Below are positions 25,264 to 34,302 of a DNA stretch of 38,699 bases, in pieces. The DNA is from Candidatus Cybelea palsarum (lineage in GTDB: Bacteria > Vulcanimicrobiota > Vulcanimicrobiia > Vulcanimicrobiales > Vulcanimicrobiaceae). Each line of letters begins with the position of its first letter. Within the stretch, counting starts at the first letter, position 1. A program made the translations under genes and the position numbers. Location of the stretch: contig PMUK01000068.1 in NCBI GenBank assembly GCA_003166915.1, forward strand, positions 1-38,699, written 5' to 3'. A model generated the notes under the pieces. That model was not told the DNA's origin, did no database searches, and saw only the letters and a list, made by a program, of their open reading frames with translations.

Positions 25264-26069
25264 GATCGCAATCCAAAGGCGGCCGCCAGCGATGCGCCGC
25301 CCTCTTCTTCTCGCAGGATCCCGGTGCGCCAATTCGCCGCTTCGAAACGTCGTAACAACGATGCTTCTCGTGCGCGAACCGCCGCGTGATACGCCGCCCG
25401 CTCCCGCGCGCCGATGTAGCCTCGTGCGGCTCCGCCTTCCACTCCGCGCAAACGGACGATGCCCGCCAGAGGAAGCTGCTCGTACCACGGGTCGCGTGCG
25501 ATCAACGCGGTGCAGTCGAATCGCGCGCCGAGCCCGGCCAGCTCGCGATCCAAGGCTGCGTCGAGATCGTACCAATCGGAGATTGCCAGGAGCGCCGTTC
25601 CTCTCGGCAGCGCGGCGTAGGCCGTGCGCATGCTTCGCGTTAGATCGAACTCACCGGCATCGTCACGCAACGCGACCGCGCGCCGCGACCCTCGCTGCAG
25701 CGCGGCTGGCGTAATGGAGCCGCCTGCGACTCGAATGCAGCGATCCTCTGCGGTCGCGGCACCGAACCAATCGGCTAGCGCCTCGCGTGCCGCCGTCAGC
25801 AACGGCCGCTTTCGGCCGACCCGCATCGATGTAGAGGCGTCGAGGATCGCTGCCAGCGTCAGCGTCACATCTTCGAGCACGACGCGGGTCTGAAGCTCGC
25901 CCGAGCGGGCGGTCGAGGCCCAATCGATCCGGCGCACGTCGTCGCCGGGAACGTACCCGCGCAACTCCACGAACTCGTAACCGTCGCCGCGAAAGATCGT
26001 CGGCGATCCGGCCCCGAAATGACGCGGCCGCCGCCGCGCTCGCAGCAGCGCGTCGCGAATCGTCATCAC
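25260..26069 (-). CDS. DUF58 domain protein (MoxR-associated)
   Basis: This 269-residue cytoplasmic protein has the DUF58 signature: a basic N-terminus, then GDGYEFVELRGYVPGDDVRRIDW-type block (about 27-52, with the Asp-x-x-Arg-x-Ile-Asp-Trp core). A degenerate VWA-like fold follows (ILDASTSMRVG about 74-84 and AISDWYDLD about 155-163). Such proteins always occur next to MoxR AAA+ ATPases, and may be their substrates or adaptors. It overlaps moxR by 4 bp and batA by 4 bp, so this is a coupled moxR-DUF58-batA unit. Confidence 0.88.
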   Translation of the reverse strand: MMTIRDALLRARRRPRHFGAGSPTIFRGDGYEFVELRGYVPGDDVRRIDWASTARSGELQTRVVLEDVTLTLAAILDASTSMRVGRKRPLLTAAREALADWFGAATAEDRCIRVAGGSITPAALQRGSRRAVALRDDAGEFDLTRSMRTAYAALPRGTALLAISDWYDLDAALDRELAGLGARFDCTALIARDPWYEQLPLAGIVRLRGVEGGAARGYIGARERAAYHAAVRAREASLLRRFEAANWRTGILREEEGGASLAAAFGLRS

Positions 26070-27040
26070 GGCGCAGGAATCGCGGCGATCATCGCGTCGA
26101 TGACGACGTCGGCGCTCACGTTTTCCGTCGCGAGCCGGTAGTTGAATCCGATGCGGTGACGCAACGCCGGTGCGGCGACCGCCCTGACATCATCAGGCAG
26201 GGCAAAATCCCGCCCATCCAAGAGCGCGCGGCCGCGCGCCAAGAAAGCCAGCGCGAGCGTCGCACGAGGGCTCGCGCCGTAGTCGATCATCTCCGCTGCC
26301 TTCAGCGAAACACCCCCAGCGGATTTCACGGCGACGCCTTGCGCGGCACGAGTGATCGCGACCAGATCCACGATATATCGCTTGAGCTTTTCGTCCACGT
26401 GCACCGCATGAGCCGCGGCGCGCCAGGCGCGAACGTCGTCGAGCGTCGCTATGCAGCGGACCGGCTGGGTATCGGCCATCGCGAAACGGTCGAGGATCAG
26501 CAACTCTTCTTCTCGCGTCGGATAGCCGACGTTGATCTTCATCAGGAAGCGATCCATCTGCGCGATCGGCAACGCGTAGGTGCCCTCGGAGTCGAGCGGA
26601 TTCATCGTCGCCATGACCACGAACGGATCCGGAAGCGCATGCGACTCCGGCCCAATGGTTACTTGGCGCTCCTGCATCGCTTCAAGCAATGCAGACTGCA
26701 CTTCAGCGGGGGCACGATTGATCTCGTCGGCGAGCACGACGTTGGCGAAAATGGGGCCGAGCACCGTGGCAAATCTGCTTTCGCGTTGATCGAAAATACG
26801 CGTTCCCACAATGTCGCTCGGCAAGAGATCCGGCGTAAACTGAATTCGCTTGAAATCGCCTTCCAGCGCGGCGGCCAACGAGCGGCAGGCGAGCGTTTTT
26901 GCCAAGCCGGGCGGCCCTTCGAGCAGCACGTGTCCGTTGGAGAGCAACGCCAGCAGCAGCGCTTCGAGCACGCCCTCTTGCCCAACGATGGTCTTCGCGA
27001 GCGCCGCGCGCAGATCGCCGGGTTGCCGCTCGACCGTCAC
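26066..27040 (-). CDS. MoxR-family AAA+ ATPase
   Basis: This chaperone-like AAA+ ATPase of the MoxR/RavA class activates or folds partner protein complexes. The 324 residues show Walker A GPPGLAKT (about 41-48), Walker B VVLADEINRAP (about 103-113) with the MoxR-typical QSALLEAMQERQVTIG, sensor 1 VMATMNPLDSEGTY, and sensor 2 region near GASPRATLALA. It overlaps the BatD-like gene upstream by 4 bp and the DUF58 gene downstream by 4 bp. Its client here is presumably the neighbouring DUF58/BatA complex. Confidence 0.93.
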   Translation of the reverse strand: MTVERQPGDLRAALAKTIVGQEGVLEALLLALLSNGHVLLEGPPGLAKTLACRSLAAALEGDFKRIQFTPDLLPSDIVGTRIFDQRESRFATVLGPIFANVVLADEINRAPAEVQSALLEAMQERQVTIGPESHALPDPFVVMATMNPLDSEGTYALPIAQMDRFLMKINVGYPTREEELLILDRFAMADTQPVRCIATLDDVRAWRAAAHAVHVDEKLKRYIVDLVAITRAAQGVAVKSAGGVSLKAAEMIDYGASPRATLALAFLARGRALLDGRDFALPDDVRAVAAPALRHRIGFNYRLATENVSADVVIDAMIAAIPAP

Positions 27041-27939
27041 GTTTGGGACTCCGCATAGCGTTCGAGCGCGGCGCCGGCGTCGTCAATGGCGGCGGCCAGA
27101 TCTTCATCGTAGGTGAACGCGCTCCGTTCGAGCGCGACGAGCAAGTCGCGCAACGGACCTTCACTGCAACCAGGCCGGCGCAGCACGTCGCCCAACGTTT
27201 CGCCTTCGGGCGCACCGATAATGCGCCACACTGCGGCGCGAACGCGAACCGCAGCCGATCTGGTACGCTCGGCGCGAAGCACGAGGAGCGCATCGTCTAT
27301 TTGATGCCGGCGCCGCTCGGTTTCGCTTAGTACCCGCTGGTACGAGACGGGTTCCACCACCGGTGCCGGAACCGGCGTGACCGGCGCGCGACGCCGGAGG
27401 AGGAATACCGTAAGAAGCGCGGCTCCCACTAACAACGCGAGCCAAATCAGCGCCGCAAAGATCCTGGCGATGTGACGGAGCAGCCCGGCGGCCACACCGT
27501 CGGCAATGCGCGTCGCCGACGAGCGGACCGAGAACGGCAGGTCGTTGGTGAACCACTGCTTCGGTTTGCCGTCTCGCGCGTCAATCGCTTGAAGTGTTGC
27601 GGGCGCAATCACGAAGCGCCCGGCGTCATGGACAACGACGGTGACGACCTCCCGGTACTGCGTTCCGCGAGGGTCTGTGACCGTCTGGCGTTCGTCGCCA
27701 AGCAGTTCAAGCTGTGCGAGCATCGGAAGTTGGAGGTTGGTGACCTGGCTGACGCGTTCGCGAACGTGCAGCGTGACGATCACATGAAAGGGTACGTCGA
27801 CCTGCGGCTGCATCGTGTCCGCCGATAGCACGAAGGTTTGGACGGTCAAGCGCTGCAGCGTCTGCCCCCGTCCGGTTCCAACGGAGGCGAGGCACGCGAC
27901 GGCGACGAGGATTAGCGGCGAGGTAAGTTTTCGAGCCAT
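27037..27939 (-). CDS. BatD-like membrane protein
   Basis: In this 300-residue envelope protein a signal peptide (about 1-25, ending near GRG-Q) is followed by an immunoglobulin-like beta-rich region (about 28-140) with PFHVIVTLHVRERVS and AGRFVIAPATL, as seen in BatD (oxygen tolerance) proteins. One TM helix (about 160-182, LIWLALLVGAALLTVFLL) with a basic flank then precedes a cytoplasmic helical tail (about 200-300) rich in Arg/Leu/Asp. BatD proteins are usually longer, so this is a reduced version. It starts 28 bp inside the carA 3' end and ends in a 4-bp overlap with moxR, placing it at the head of the Bat module. Confidence 0.7.
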   Translation of the reverse strand: MARKLTSPLILVAVACLASVGTGRGQTLQRLTVQTFVLSADTMQPQVDVPFHVIVTLHVRERVSQVTNLQLPMLAQLELLGDERQTVTDPRGTQYREVVTVVVHDAGRFVIAPATLQAIDARDGKPKQWFTNDLPFSVRSSATRIADGVAAGLLRHIARIFAALIWLALLVGAALLTVFLLRRRAPVTPVPAPVVEPVSYQRVLSETERRRHQIDDALLVLRAERTRSAAVRVRAAVWRIIGAPEGETLGDVLRRPGCSEGPLRDLLVALERSAFTYDEDLAAAIDDAGAALERYAESQT

Positions 27940-29003
27940 TGCGCGAAAAGATGACGTGCGTCGAAGGGTCCGGGAGAGGCCTCCGGATGGAACTGTACCG
28001 CCTCAATGGGCAACGTGCGGTGCGCGAACCCCTCGTTCGTGCCGTCGTTGAGATTCGTCATCGTCGCCTCCAGGTCGTCGGGCAGCGAGCGCGCGTCCAC
28101 TGCATAGCCGTGATTGTGCGCGGTTACGATCACGGTGCCTGCGCGTAGCTGCATCACCGGGTGATTCCCTCCCCGGTGCCCGTAAGGTAATTTATAGGTT
28201 CGGGCGCCGCACGCGATGGCGAGGAGCTGGTGGCCGAGGCAAATGCCGAAGAGCGGTTTGCGTCCGACCAGATTGCGCAGCACTTCGATCGTCTCCACCA
28301 AATCCGCCGGATCGCCGGGTCCCGGTGAGATCACGACGGCATCGGGATCGTACGCCAATACTTCTTCGGCGGTTACGTCGTAGGGAACGACCGTAATGTG
28401 CGCGCCGAGCGCTTGCAGTTGCTGCAAAATAGCGCGTTTAACGCCGCAGTCGATGAGCACGATCCCAATGCCCTTTTCCGTTCCCTGCGAGAAGACTTCT
28501 TGCGTCGCCACACTTGGGACGAGCAACTTGGTGTTAGCGGTCCGGACGAAGTCGGTGAGCTTGCGTTCGGCGTCATCGAGCGCAGCTTCGCCGGCGGCAA
28601 GCGCCGCCCAAATCGTTCCATGCTCGCGTAGCGCAATTGTGATCGCGCGGGTATCCGCACCGATCAATGCCGGCACGCCGTGCTCGTCGAGCCACGACGG
28701 AAGGCTTTGCTTTGCGAGATAGTGCGACGGATGGTACGCGATCTGCTTGATGACCGTTCCCGCGGCACACGGCCGCCGAAACTGGGCAGCGCTGCCGGAA
28801 ATCCCATAGTTCCCGATCATCGGGTAGGTAAACGTCAGAATTTGCCCGGCGTACGAAGGGTCGGTCAAGGCTTCTTCGTAGCCGGTCATGCCGGTATAGA
28901 AAACCGCTTCCCCGAGCGCAATGCCCTCCACGCCGAGTGCGCGACCGTCAAAGCGGCTGCCGTCGGCAAGGAACAACGCTGCCGGAGTCTGCGTAGCCAT
29001 CAT
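27912..29003 (-). CDS. carA: Carbamoyl-phosphate synthase small chain
   Basis: CarA is the glutaminase subunit that feeds ammonia to CarB. Start at ATG 29003, overlapping the pyrC stop as ATGA; 363 residues. The N-terminal CPSase domain begins ALFLADGSRFDG and has GEAVFYTGMTGYEE. The class I amidotransferase domain (about 180-363) has the nucleophile Cys in FGICLGHQLLA and the His/Glu pair in VQFHPEASPGP. Length is usual (about 380). The end overlaps the BatD-like gene by 28 bp. It is separated from carB by the Bat module and pdxH. Confidence 0.96.
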   Translation of the reverse strand: MMATQTPAALFLADGSRFDGRALGVEGIALGEAVFYTGMTGYEEALTDPSYAGQILTFTYPMIGNYGISGSAAQFRRPCAAGTVIKQIAYHPSHYLAKQSLPSWLDEHGVPALIGADTRAITIALREHGTIWAALAAGEAALDDAERKLTDFVRTANTKLLVPSVATQEVFSQGTEKGIGIVLIDCGVKRAILQQLQALGAHITVVPYDVTAEEVLAYDPDAVVISPGPGDPADLVETIEVLRNLVGRKPLFGICLGHQLLAIACGARTYKLPYGHRGGNHPVMQLRAGTVIVTAHNHGYAVDARSLPDDLEATMTNLNDGTNEGFAHRTLPIEAVQFHPEASPGPFDARHLFAQWLENLPRR

Positions 29004-30199
29004 CCGGCCAGCTCCGGGACGCAATAGCGCAGGTTTCCGCCGACAATGGTCGCGAGCACTTGGCACGGCAGGCGGCGTCCCGCAAACGGCGTCGACTTCC
29101 CCTTCGATGCAAACCTGGATGGATCGACGACCCACGAGCGTTGGGCAAAAATCGTCACATCGCCCGGCGCTCCCGGGCGCAGCGTTCCGCCGTCAATGCC
29201 GAGAATTCGCACGGGGTTCGTCGAAAGCAGCTCCACGAAGCGCATCATGGGTAAATCCGGCAAAGCTCCGGAGTAGGCGCCGACGGCGATCTCCAATCCG
29301 GAGAAACCCGGAGCGGGGTTGGCGGCATCAATTTTCTCCGCCTCAGTATGCGGCGCGTGGTCGCTCGCCAGCGCATCGATGGTTCCGTCACGTACACCTT
29401 GGCGCAGCGCCGCGACGTCCGCCTCCGAACGCAACGGCGGATTAACGCGTGCGGCGGGACCGATCTCGCGAGCATCGGCAGCCGTGAAAGTGAGATGGTG
29501 CGGCGTCGCCTCGCAAGTAACGTGTATGCCGCCCGCGCGTGCTTCGCGTACCAGCTCCAGCGCATCGCGCGTCGAGAGGTGTGCGAGGTGCCAACGCTTA
29601 CCACTCTCTGCCGCGACGAGGAGATCGCGGGCGACGATTCGATCCTCGGGTTCGCAGTGCGAGATAAAAACGCCCGCAACCCCACGTGCGCGCAGTGCGG
29701 CGGCGCCCAGTACGCCGGCGTCCGCCACGGTATCGCCGTCGTCCGAAAAGCCCACGGCGCCGGCTCCCGCCAACGCTGCAAAGTCGCATGGCTCGCGCCC
29801 TTTGCGGCCAACGGTGATCGCGCCGATTGGATAAACGCGGCAGCGCCCGAAATCTTGGACGCTCTGGGCCAGCCAGTGCAACGTCGAGGGAGCATCGAGC
29901 GCCGGATTCGTGTTCGGCATGCAGGCAACGCTGCTGAACCCTCCACGCACCGCAGCCTCCGTTCCGGTAGCGATCGTCTCCTTGTGCGGAAAGCCGGGTT
30001 CGCGCAAGTGAACGTGCATGTCGACGAAACCGGGTGCGACCACCGCGCCCACGACATCCAGCACGGTTTCGCCTTCACCGGGTTCGAGGTGCTCGCCGAT
30101 CTCCGCGACGATTCCGTTGCGGATCCGCACGTCGCGAACGGCATCGAGCGACGTAACGGGATCGACGACTCTGCCGCCCGCGATGAGAAGACCCGTCAT
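29000..30199 (-). CDS. pyrC: Dihydroorotase, class I
   Basis: PyrC is the third enzyme of UMP synthesis and cyclises carbamoyl aspartate to dihydroorotate. The 399-residue amidohydrolase shows the metal-binding His pair in FVDMHVHLREPG (about 58-69), KETI, the active-site MPNTNP loop (about 94-99), HLSTRDAL and a metal-binding Asp in ALASDHAPHTEAEK (about 296-309). The C-terminal strand region closes the barrel. It matches class I (about 400-430 aa) rather than the shorter E. coli-type class II. It starts 8 bp after pyrB and ends in an ATGA overlap with carA. Confidence 0.95.
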   Translation of the reverse strand: MTGLLIAGGRVVDPVTSLDAVRDVRIRNGIVAEIGEHLEPGEGETVLDVVGAVVAPGFVDMHVHLREPGFPHKETIATGTEAAVRGGFSSVACMPNTNPALDAPSTLHWLAQSVQDFGRCRVYPIGAITVGRKGREPCDFAALAGAGAVGFSDDGDTVADAGVLGAAALRARGVAGVFISHCEPEDRIVARDLLVAAESGKRWHLAHLSTRDALELVREARAGGIHVTCEATPHHLTFTAADAREIGPAARVNPPLRSEADVAALRQGVRDGTIDALASDHAPHTEAEKIDAANPAPGFSGLEIAVGAYSGALPDLPMMRFVELLSTNPVRILGIDGGTLRPGAPGDVTIFAQRSWVVDPSRFASKGKSTPFAGRRLPCQVLATIVGGNLRYCVPELAG

Positions 30200-30207
30200 T
30201 GAAAACC

Positions 30208-31116
30208 TTACAGGCTTCTCGCGTTAACGAGCAGATCCAGGACCGCCATCCGGACGGCCACGCCGTGGTGCACTTGACGCGCGTAGCGCCAGCCGGCGAA
30301 ATCCAGCACGGAATCGTCGAGCTCCATTCCACGATTGTACGGACCGGGGTGCATGACGATCGCATCTTTACGCAATAGCTCGAGCCTGCGGCGATCGAGC
30401 CGATAGCCGGCGACGTACTCTTCATCGGAAATCGGCATCGCAACGAACCGCTCCCGCTGAATGCGCAGCAAAATGACCGCATCGACGTTGGGCAGGACGG
30501 CGTCGAAATCGCGCTCGACGCGAACACCTTCGCCCGCATACGTGCTCGGCAGGAAACCTTCGGGCCCGACTAGCACGACCGTCGTCCCGAGCCGCGAAAG
30601 GCCGCGGATTGCAGAATGCGCGACGCGGCTGTGAAGAACGTCGCCTACAATGGCAATCGCTCGCCCTTCGAGATCGCCAAACTCTTCGATGAGCGTGTAA
30701 ATGTCGAGCAGCGCTTGCGTGGGGTGCGCGTGCACGCCATCGCCCGCGTTGACGACGTGACCGTCAAAGCCCAAGGCGAGGCGCTGCGGAAAGCCTGCTT
30801 CCGGGTGACGCACGACTAAGACCGAGACCCCCATCGCGCCGAGCGTAATTGCGGTGTCTCCCAGCGTTTCGCCCTTGCTCGTGAAGCTCAGGTTACGCGG
30901 CGCGAGATTGACGACATCGGCCCCTAATCTCAGTTCGGCCATGTTGAAGGATGTGAACGTCCGAGTACTCTCTTCAAAGAACATATTGACGCACGTCTTG
31001 CCGGCCAGCCGTCGTCCCGGCGGCGTTTGTTCGAACGCTGCGGTCTGCTCGAACACTTGGGCGATCTCTTCAGCCGTCAGGTCGTCCAGATCGATCAGAC
31101 TACGGCGGATCCGCAT
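30208..31116 (-). CDS. pyrB: Aspartate carbamoyltransferase catalytic subunit
   Basis: PyrB condenses carbamoyl phosphate with aspartate. The 302-residue protein has the carbamoyl-phosphate site FFEESTRTFTSF (about 45-56), the loop FTSKGETL with Lys, HPTQALLD (about 128-135), and the C-terminal MHPGPYNRGMEL (about 256-267). There is no regulatory pyrI chain. It overlaps pyrR by 17 bp, showing tight coupling, and is followed by pyrC after 8 bp. Confidence 0.97.
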   Translation of the reverse strand: MRIRRSLIDLDDLTAEEIAQVFEQTAAFEQTPPGRRLAGKTCVNMFFEESTRTFTSFNMAELRLGADVVNLAPRNLSFTSKGETLGDTAITLGAMGVSVLVVRHPEAGFPQRLALGFDGHVVNAGDGVHAHPTQALLDIYTLIEEFGDLEGRAIAIVGDVLHSRVAHSAIRGLSRLGTTVVLVGPEGFLPSTYAGEGVRVERDFDAVLPNVDAVILLRIQRERFVAMPISDEEYVAGYRLDRRRLELLRKDAIVMHPGPYNRGMELDDSVLDFAGWRYARQVHHGVAVRMAVLDLLVNARSL

Positions 31117-31654
31117 CGGCGTGTCCTAATATCGTCACTTCGTCGGAAGCACTGACTTCGGGCGACAGTACGACCTTCACTCGTTGATTCGGTGACGTCG
31201 GCGTAAAGCGGCCAACGTAGTCGGGCTGAACCGGGAGTTCCCGCAAGCCGCGATCCACTAGAACGCACAGCCTAATCGCCGCCGGGCGCCCGAGATCGGT
31301 CACGGCGTCGAGTGCCGAACGAATCGTTCGGCCGGTGTACAACACGTCGTCGACGACGATGACGACCCGGCCCGAGACGTCGACGGGAATTTGCGAATCC
31401 GGCAGCTCGTGCGTGACGCGGTCGTCGCGGTAGAGATTGATGTTCAGAAAGCCGAGGGCGGGTCTGCACCCACTGATGCGCTCGATCTCCGCCGCGAGCC
31501 GCACGGCCAGCGCCTCCCCGCCGCGCCGCACGCCCAACACGACGAGTCCCTCTTGAGCCTGGTTCGGTTCGACGATCTCGTGGGCGAGCCGCGCGACGAT
31601 CCTTGCGATTTCATCGCTGCGTGCCAAAACGCGGCGCGCTGCCGTCGCCGTCAT
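31100..31654 (-). CDS. pyrR: PyrR bifunctional regulator / uracil phosphoribosyltransferase
   Basis: In Bacillus, PyrR binds pyr mRNA in a UMP-dependent way to cause attenuation, and also has uracil phosphoribosyltransferase activity. The 184-residue protein has the PRPP-binding motif VVIVVDDVLYTGRTI (about 93-107), the N-terminal ARxxHEIVE region, and the family's Arg/Tyr block GRRGGEALAVRL-like at about 42-55. The ATG overlaps the valS stop by 4 bp, and pyrB follows with a 17-bp overlap. No space for a pyr attenuator exists in front of any pyr gene here, so enzymatic activity or a distal target is more likely than classical attenuation. Confidence 0.94.
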   Translation of the reverse strand: MTATAARRVLARSDEIARIVARLAHEIVEPNQAQEGLVVLGVRRGGEALAVRLAAEIERISGCRPALGFLNINLYRDDRVTHELPDSQIPVDVSGRVVIVVDDVLYTGRTIRSALDAVTDLGRPAAIRLCVLVDRGLRELPVQPDYVGRFTPTSPNQRVKVVLSPEVSASDEVTILGHADADPP

Positions 31655-34287
31655 GCCGGTTCCTTCAACGCGCGTAATGCTGCTTCGACTCGCGCCAACT
31701 CGCTGCGATAGGCTTGCAGCTTTTCGCGCTCTTTGGCGACGATCTCGGGAGCCGCCCTCGAGACGAAGGATTCATTGCCCAGCTTCTTCTCGCCGCGGTC
31801 GATTTCCGAAAGCAAATGCCGAACCTCCTTGCCGTAGCGTTCTTCCAACACGCCGTGCGGCGCTCGCACGGTGACGGCGCCCAGGGCGTCGTCCAACTTC
31901 TCGCCGGCCGCAGCCAATCGCTGGATCGTAGCCGCGCAGAAGAGAGCGAGGAGCTGCGCCATTTCCTCAGGTACGTTCGCCGGAACCTCGAGCGTCACTC
32001 GCTCTTTCGGAGCCAATCCAAGCTCCGCCCGCAGATTGCGCACGCGTTCGACCGCGCGTTTGAGAGTTTCAAAGCCCCGCGCCTCGCTTTCGAACGCCGG
32101 AATCTCGAGGGGGTCGGGCCAAGTCGCGGTTACTATCGTCGGTCCGTCGTGCGGCAGAGCGAGCCAAATCTCTTCGCTGATAAACGGCGCGACGGGATGC
32201 AGCAGCCTCATTGCGTTATTCCAAACGAAGGAGAGCACGGCTGCCCGGCTCGGGTGATTTCCTGGTGCCTTTGTCGCTTCGACGTACCAATCGCAAATTT
32301 CATACCAGAGGAAGCGCCAGATGCACTCGGCCGCATTCCCGAAGTCGTACGCGCCGAGCAACTCACCCATCCGCACGACGGTCTCACGCAGTCGAGTGAG
32401 GACCCACCGGTCGGCCGGCGTCAACGCGGCCGCCTGCGGCAGGGTCATCGCCGAGGGCAAGCCTTCCGGCAGCGCAAGTATGTACCGCGTTGCATTCCAA
32501 ATCTTGTTGTTGAAGTTGCGTGCCTCTTCGCAACGCGACTCTTGATAGCGAACCTCCTGGCTTTCGAGGCGCATTTGCCGAAGGATCGAGAGGCGGAATG
32601 CGTCCGCGCCATACTTCTCCGCGAGCTCCATCGGATCGATGGTGTTGCCGAGCGACTTCGACATCTTCCGCCCGGCGGCATCGAAGACCAACGGCGTGAT
32701 GACGACGTCGCGGAACGGAACCCGTCCCATGAAGTGCAGCCCCAGCATCACCATCCGCGCCACCCAAAGAAAGAGGATCTCTCCGCCCGTAATCATCGTC
32801 TGCGATGGGTACCAGCAGCGCAGCTCCTCCGTTTGTCGCGGCCAGCCCAAAATGGAAAATGGCCAAATCCCGCTGGAGAACCAGGTGTCGAGCGTGTCGG
32901 GATCGCGCGTGATCTCGCTCGTGCCGTACGTGCCGCGCGCGAGTTCGAGCGCCTCTTCTTCGCTCTCGGCGACCACTTCGCGGCCGTCGGGCGTGTACCA
33001 AACCGGCAGCCGATGTCCCCACCAAATCTGGCGCGAGACGTTCCAATCGCGGATGTTTTCCAACCATCGCTCGTAGGTGCGGCCGTGGCGTTCGGGCACG
33101 AACCGAAGCCGCTCGTCCCGATAGGCATCCAGCGCCGGTTTTGCCAGTGGCGCCATCTTCACGAACCATTGCAGCGAGAGCAACGGCTCCGTGACATCAC
33201 CGCTGCGATCGCTGGTCGCGACGGAATGCCGGTGCGGTTGCGCCTCGAGAAGTACACCGCACCGGTCCAAGTCGGTCACGATTCGATCGCGCGCTTCGAA
33301 CCGATCGAGGCCCGCATACGGGCCGACGTTGACATCGGTCCCCGCGATTCGCGCATCGAGCCCGATCACCGACGGCATTTCGAGAGCGTGCCGTACGCCG
33401 ATCTCGTAGTCAACTTGGTCGTGCGCGGGCGTTACCTTGACGGCTCCGGTTCCGAACTCCATGTCGACGGCTTCGTCTGCAACGATCGGTATCGCGCGCT
33501 CGAAGAGCGGTGGCAACCACGCGCTGCGGCCGACGATATTCGAGTAACGCGGATCCTGCGGGTGAACCGCGATTGCGACGTCTCCCAGCATCGTCTCCGG
33601 CCTCGTCGTCGCGATCTCGATGCCATCGCTGCGATCCTCTTTTGAAAATGGATAGCGGATGCGCCAAAGCGTGCCGTCGCGCTCCACGTACTCGAGCTCT
33701 GCATCCGAAACGGTCGTTTGCGCGGTCGGATCCCAGTTGACGAGACGCGTTCCGCGATAGATCAGGCCCTCGCGATAGAGCTCGACGAAGATGCGGCGCA
33801 CCGCTGCGGAGAGGCCTTCGTCCATCGTGAAGCGCGAGCGTTCCCAATCGGGTCCGAAACCAAGACGGCGAAACTGCGCGTCGATCTGGCCACCGTAGCT
33901 GCGCGACCACTCCCATGCATGCGAAACGAAGCCTTCGCGGCCGAGATCTTCGCGACGCAGGCCTTTCTGCGCCAACTGCTTGACCAGAACGGCCTCAGTG
34001 GCAATCGCCGCGTGATCGACGCCGGGCAGCCAGTCCGCATTGTTGCCCAGCATTCGATGGTAGCGCGTAAGCACGTCCATCGGCGTGAACGTCGAACCGT
34101 GCCCCAAGTGGGCGCGCCCGGTGACGTTGGGCGGAGGCATACAAATAATGAACGGCGGCCGCGCGGGATCGGGTTCTTCGTGAAAGTAGCCGTTACGCTC
34201 CCATTGCTCGTACAGACGCGGTTCGACCGTCTGCGGATCGTAATGCTTTGGGAGTTCCATGGGTGCGCCAGCGTTCCGCACTGCCAT
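31651..34287 (-). CDS. valS: Valyl-tRNA synthetase
   Basis: ValS charges tRNA-Val. The 878-residue class Ia synthetase shows PPPNVTGRAHLGHG (HIGH-type motif, about 51-64), a connective editing insertion about 200-360, the class-typical WFSSG, GRKMSKSLGN (KMSKS motif near 530-545), and an anticodon-binding helical domain. The C-terminal coiled coil includes EKLQAYRSELARVEAAL. The first ATG is at 34287; another in frame at 34260 lies closer to the conserved start PKHYDP. Neither has a clear Shine-Dalgarno. The leader upstream holds the repeated elements listed separately. The stop overlaps pyrR by 4 bp, making valS the head of the pyr operon, which is unusual. Confidence 0.97.
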   Translation of the reverse strand: MAVRNAGAPMELPKHYDPQTVEPRLYEQWERNGYFHEEPDPARPPFIICMPPPNVTGRAHLGHGSTFTPMDVLTRYHRMLGNNADWLPGVDHAAIATEAVLVKQLAQKGLRREDLGREGFVSHAWEWSRSYGGQIDAQFRRLGFGPDWERSRFTMDEGLSAAVRRIFVELYREGLIYRGTRLVNWDPTAQTTVSDAELEYVERDGTLWRIRYPFSKEDRSDGIEIATTRPETMLGDVAIAVHPQDPRYSNIVGRSAWLPPLFERAIPIVADEAVDMEFGTGAVKVTPAHDQVDYEIGVRHALEMPSVIGLDARIAGTDVNVGPYAGLDRFEARDRIVTDLDRCGVLLEAQPHRHSVATSDRSGDVTEPLLSLQWFVKMAPLAKPALDAYRDERLRFVPERHGRTYERWLENIRDWNVSRQIWWGHRLPVWYTPDGREVVAESEEEALELARGTYGTSEITRDPDTLDTWFSSGIWPFSILGWPRQTEELRCWYPSQTMITGGEILFLWVARMVMLGLHFMGRVPFRDVVITPLVFDAAGRKMSKSLGNTIDPMELAEKYGADAFRLSILRQMRLESQEVRYQESRCEEARNFNNKIWNATRYILALPEGLPSAMTLPQAAALTPADRWVLTRLRETVVRMGELLGAYDFGNAAECIWRFLWYEICDWYVEATKAPGNHPSRAAVLSFVWNNAMRLLHPVAPFISEEIWLALPHDGPTIVTATWPDPLEIPAFESEARGFETLKRAVERVRNLRAELGLAPKERVTLEVPANVPEEMAQLLALFCAATIQRLAAAGEKLDDALGAVTVRAPHGVLEERYGKEVRHLLSEIDRGEKKLGNESFVSRAAPEIVAKEREKLQAYRSELARVEAALRALKEPA

Positions 34288-34302
34288 CCACGCCGCCTTG
34301 CT

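Noticed and set aside
31714-33645. A long plus-strand open frame (643 codons) antisense to valS
   Set aside because: It is the mirror of a GC-rich coding gene; its translation is Arg/His-rich with no motif, whereas valS is clear on the other strand. Similar antisense frames at 2443-3312, 3976-4860, 6426-7235 and 29348-30202 were rejected for the same reason.
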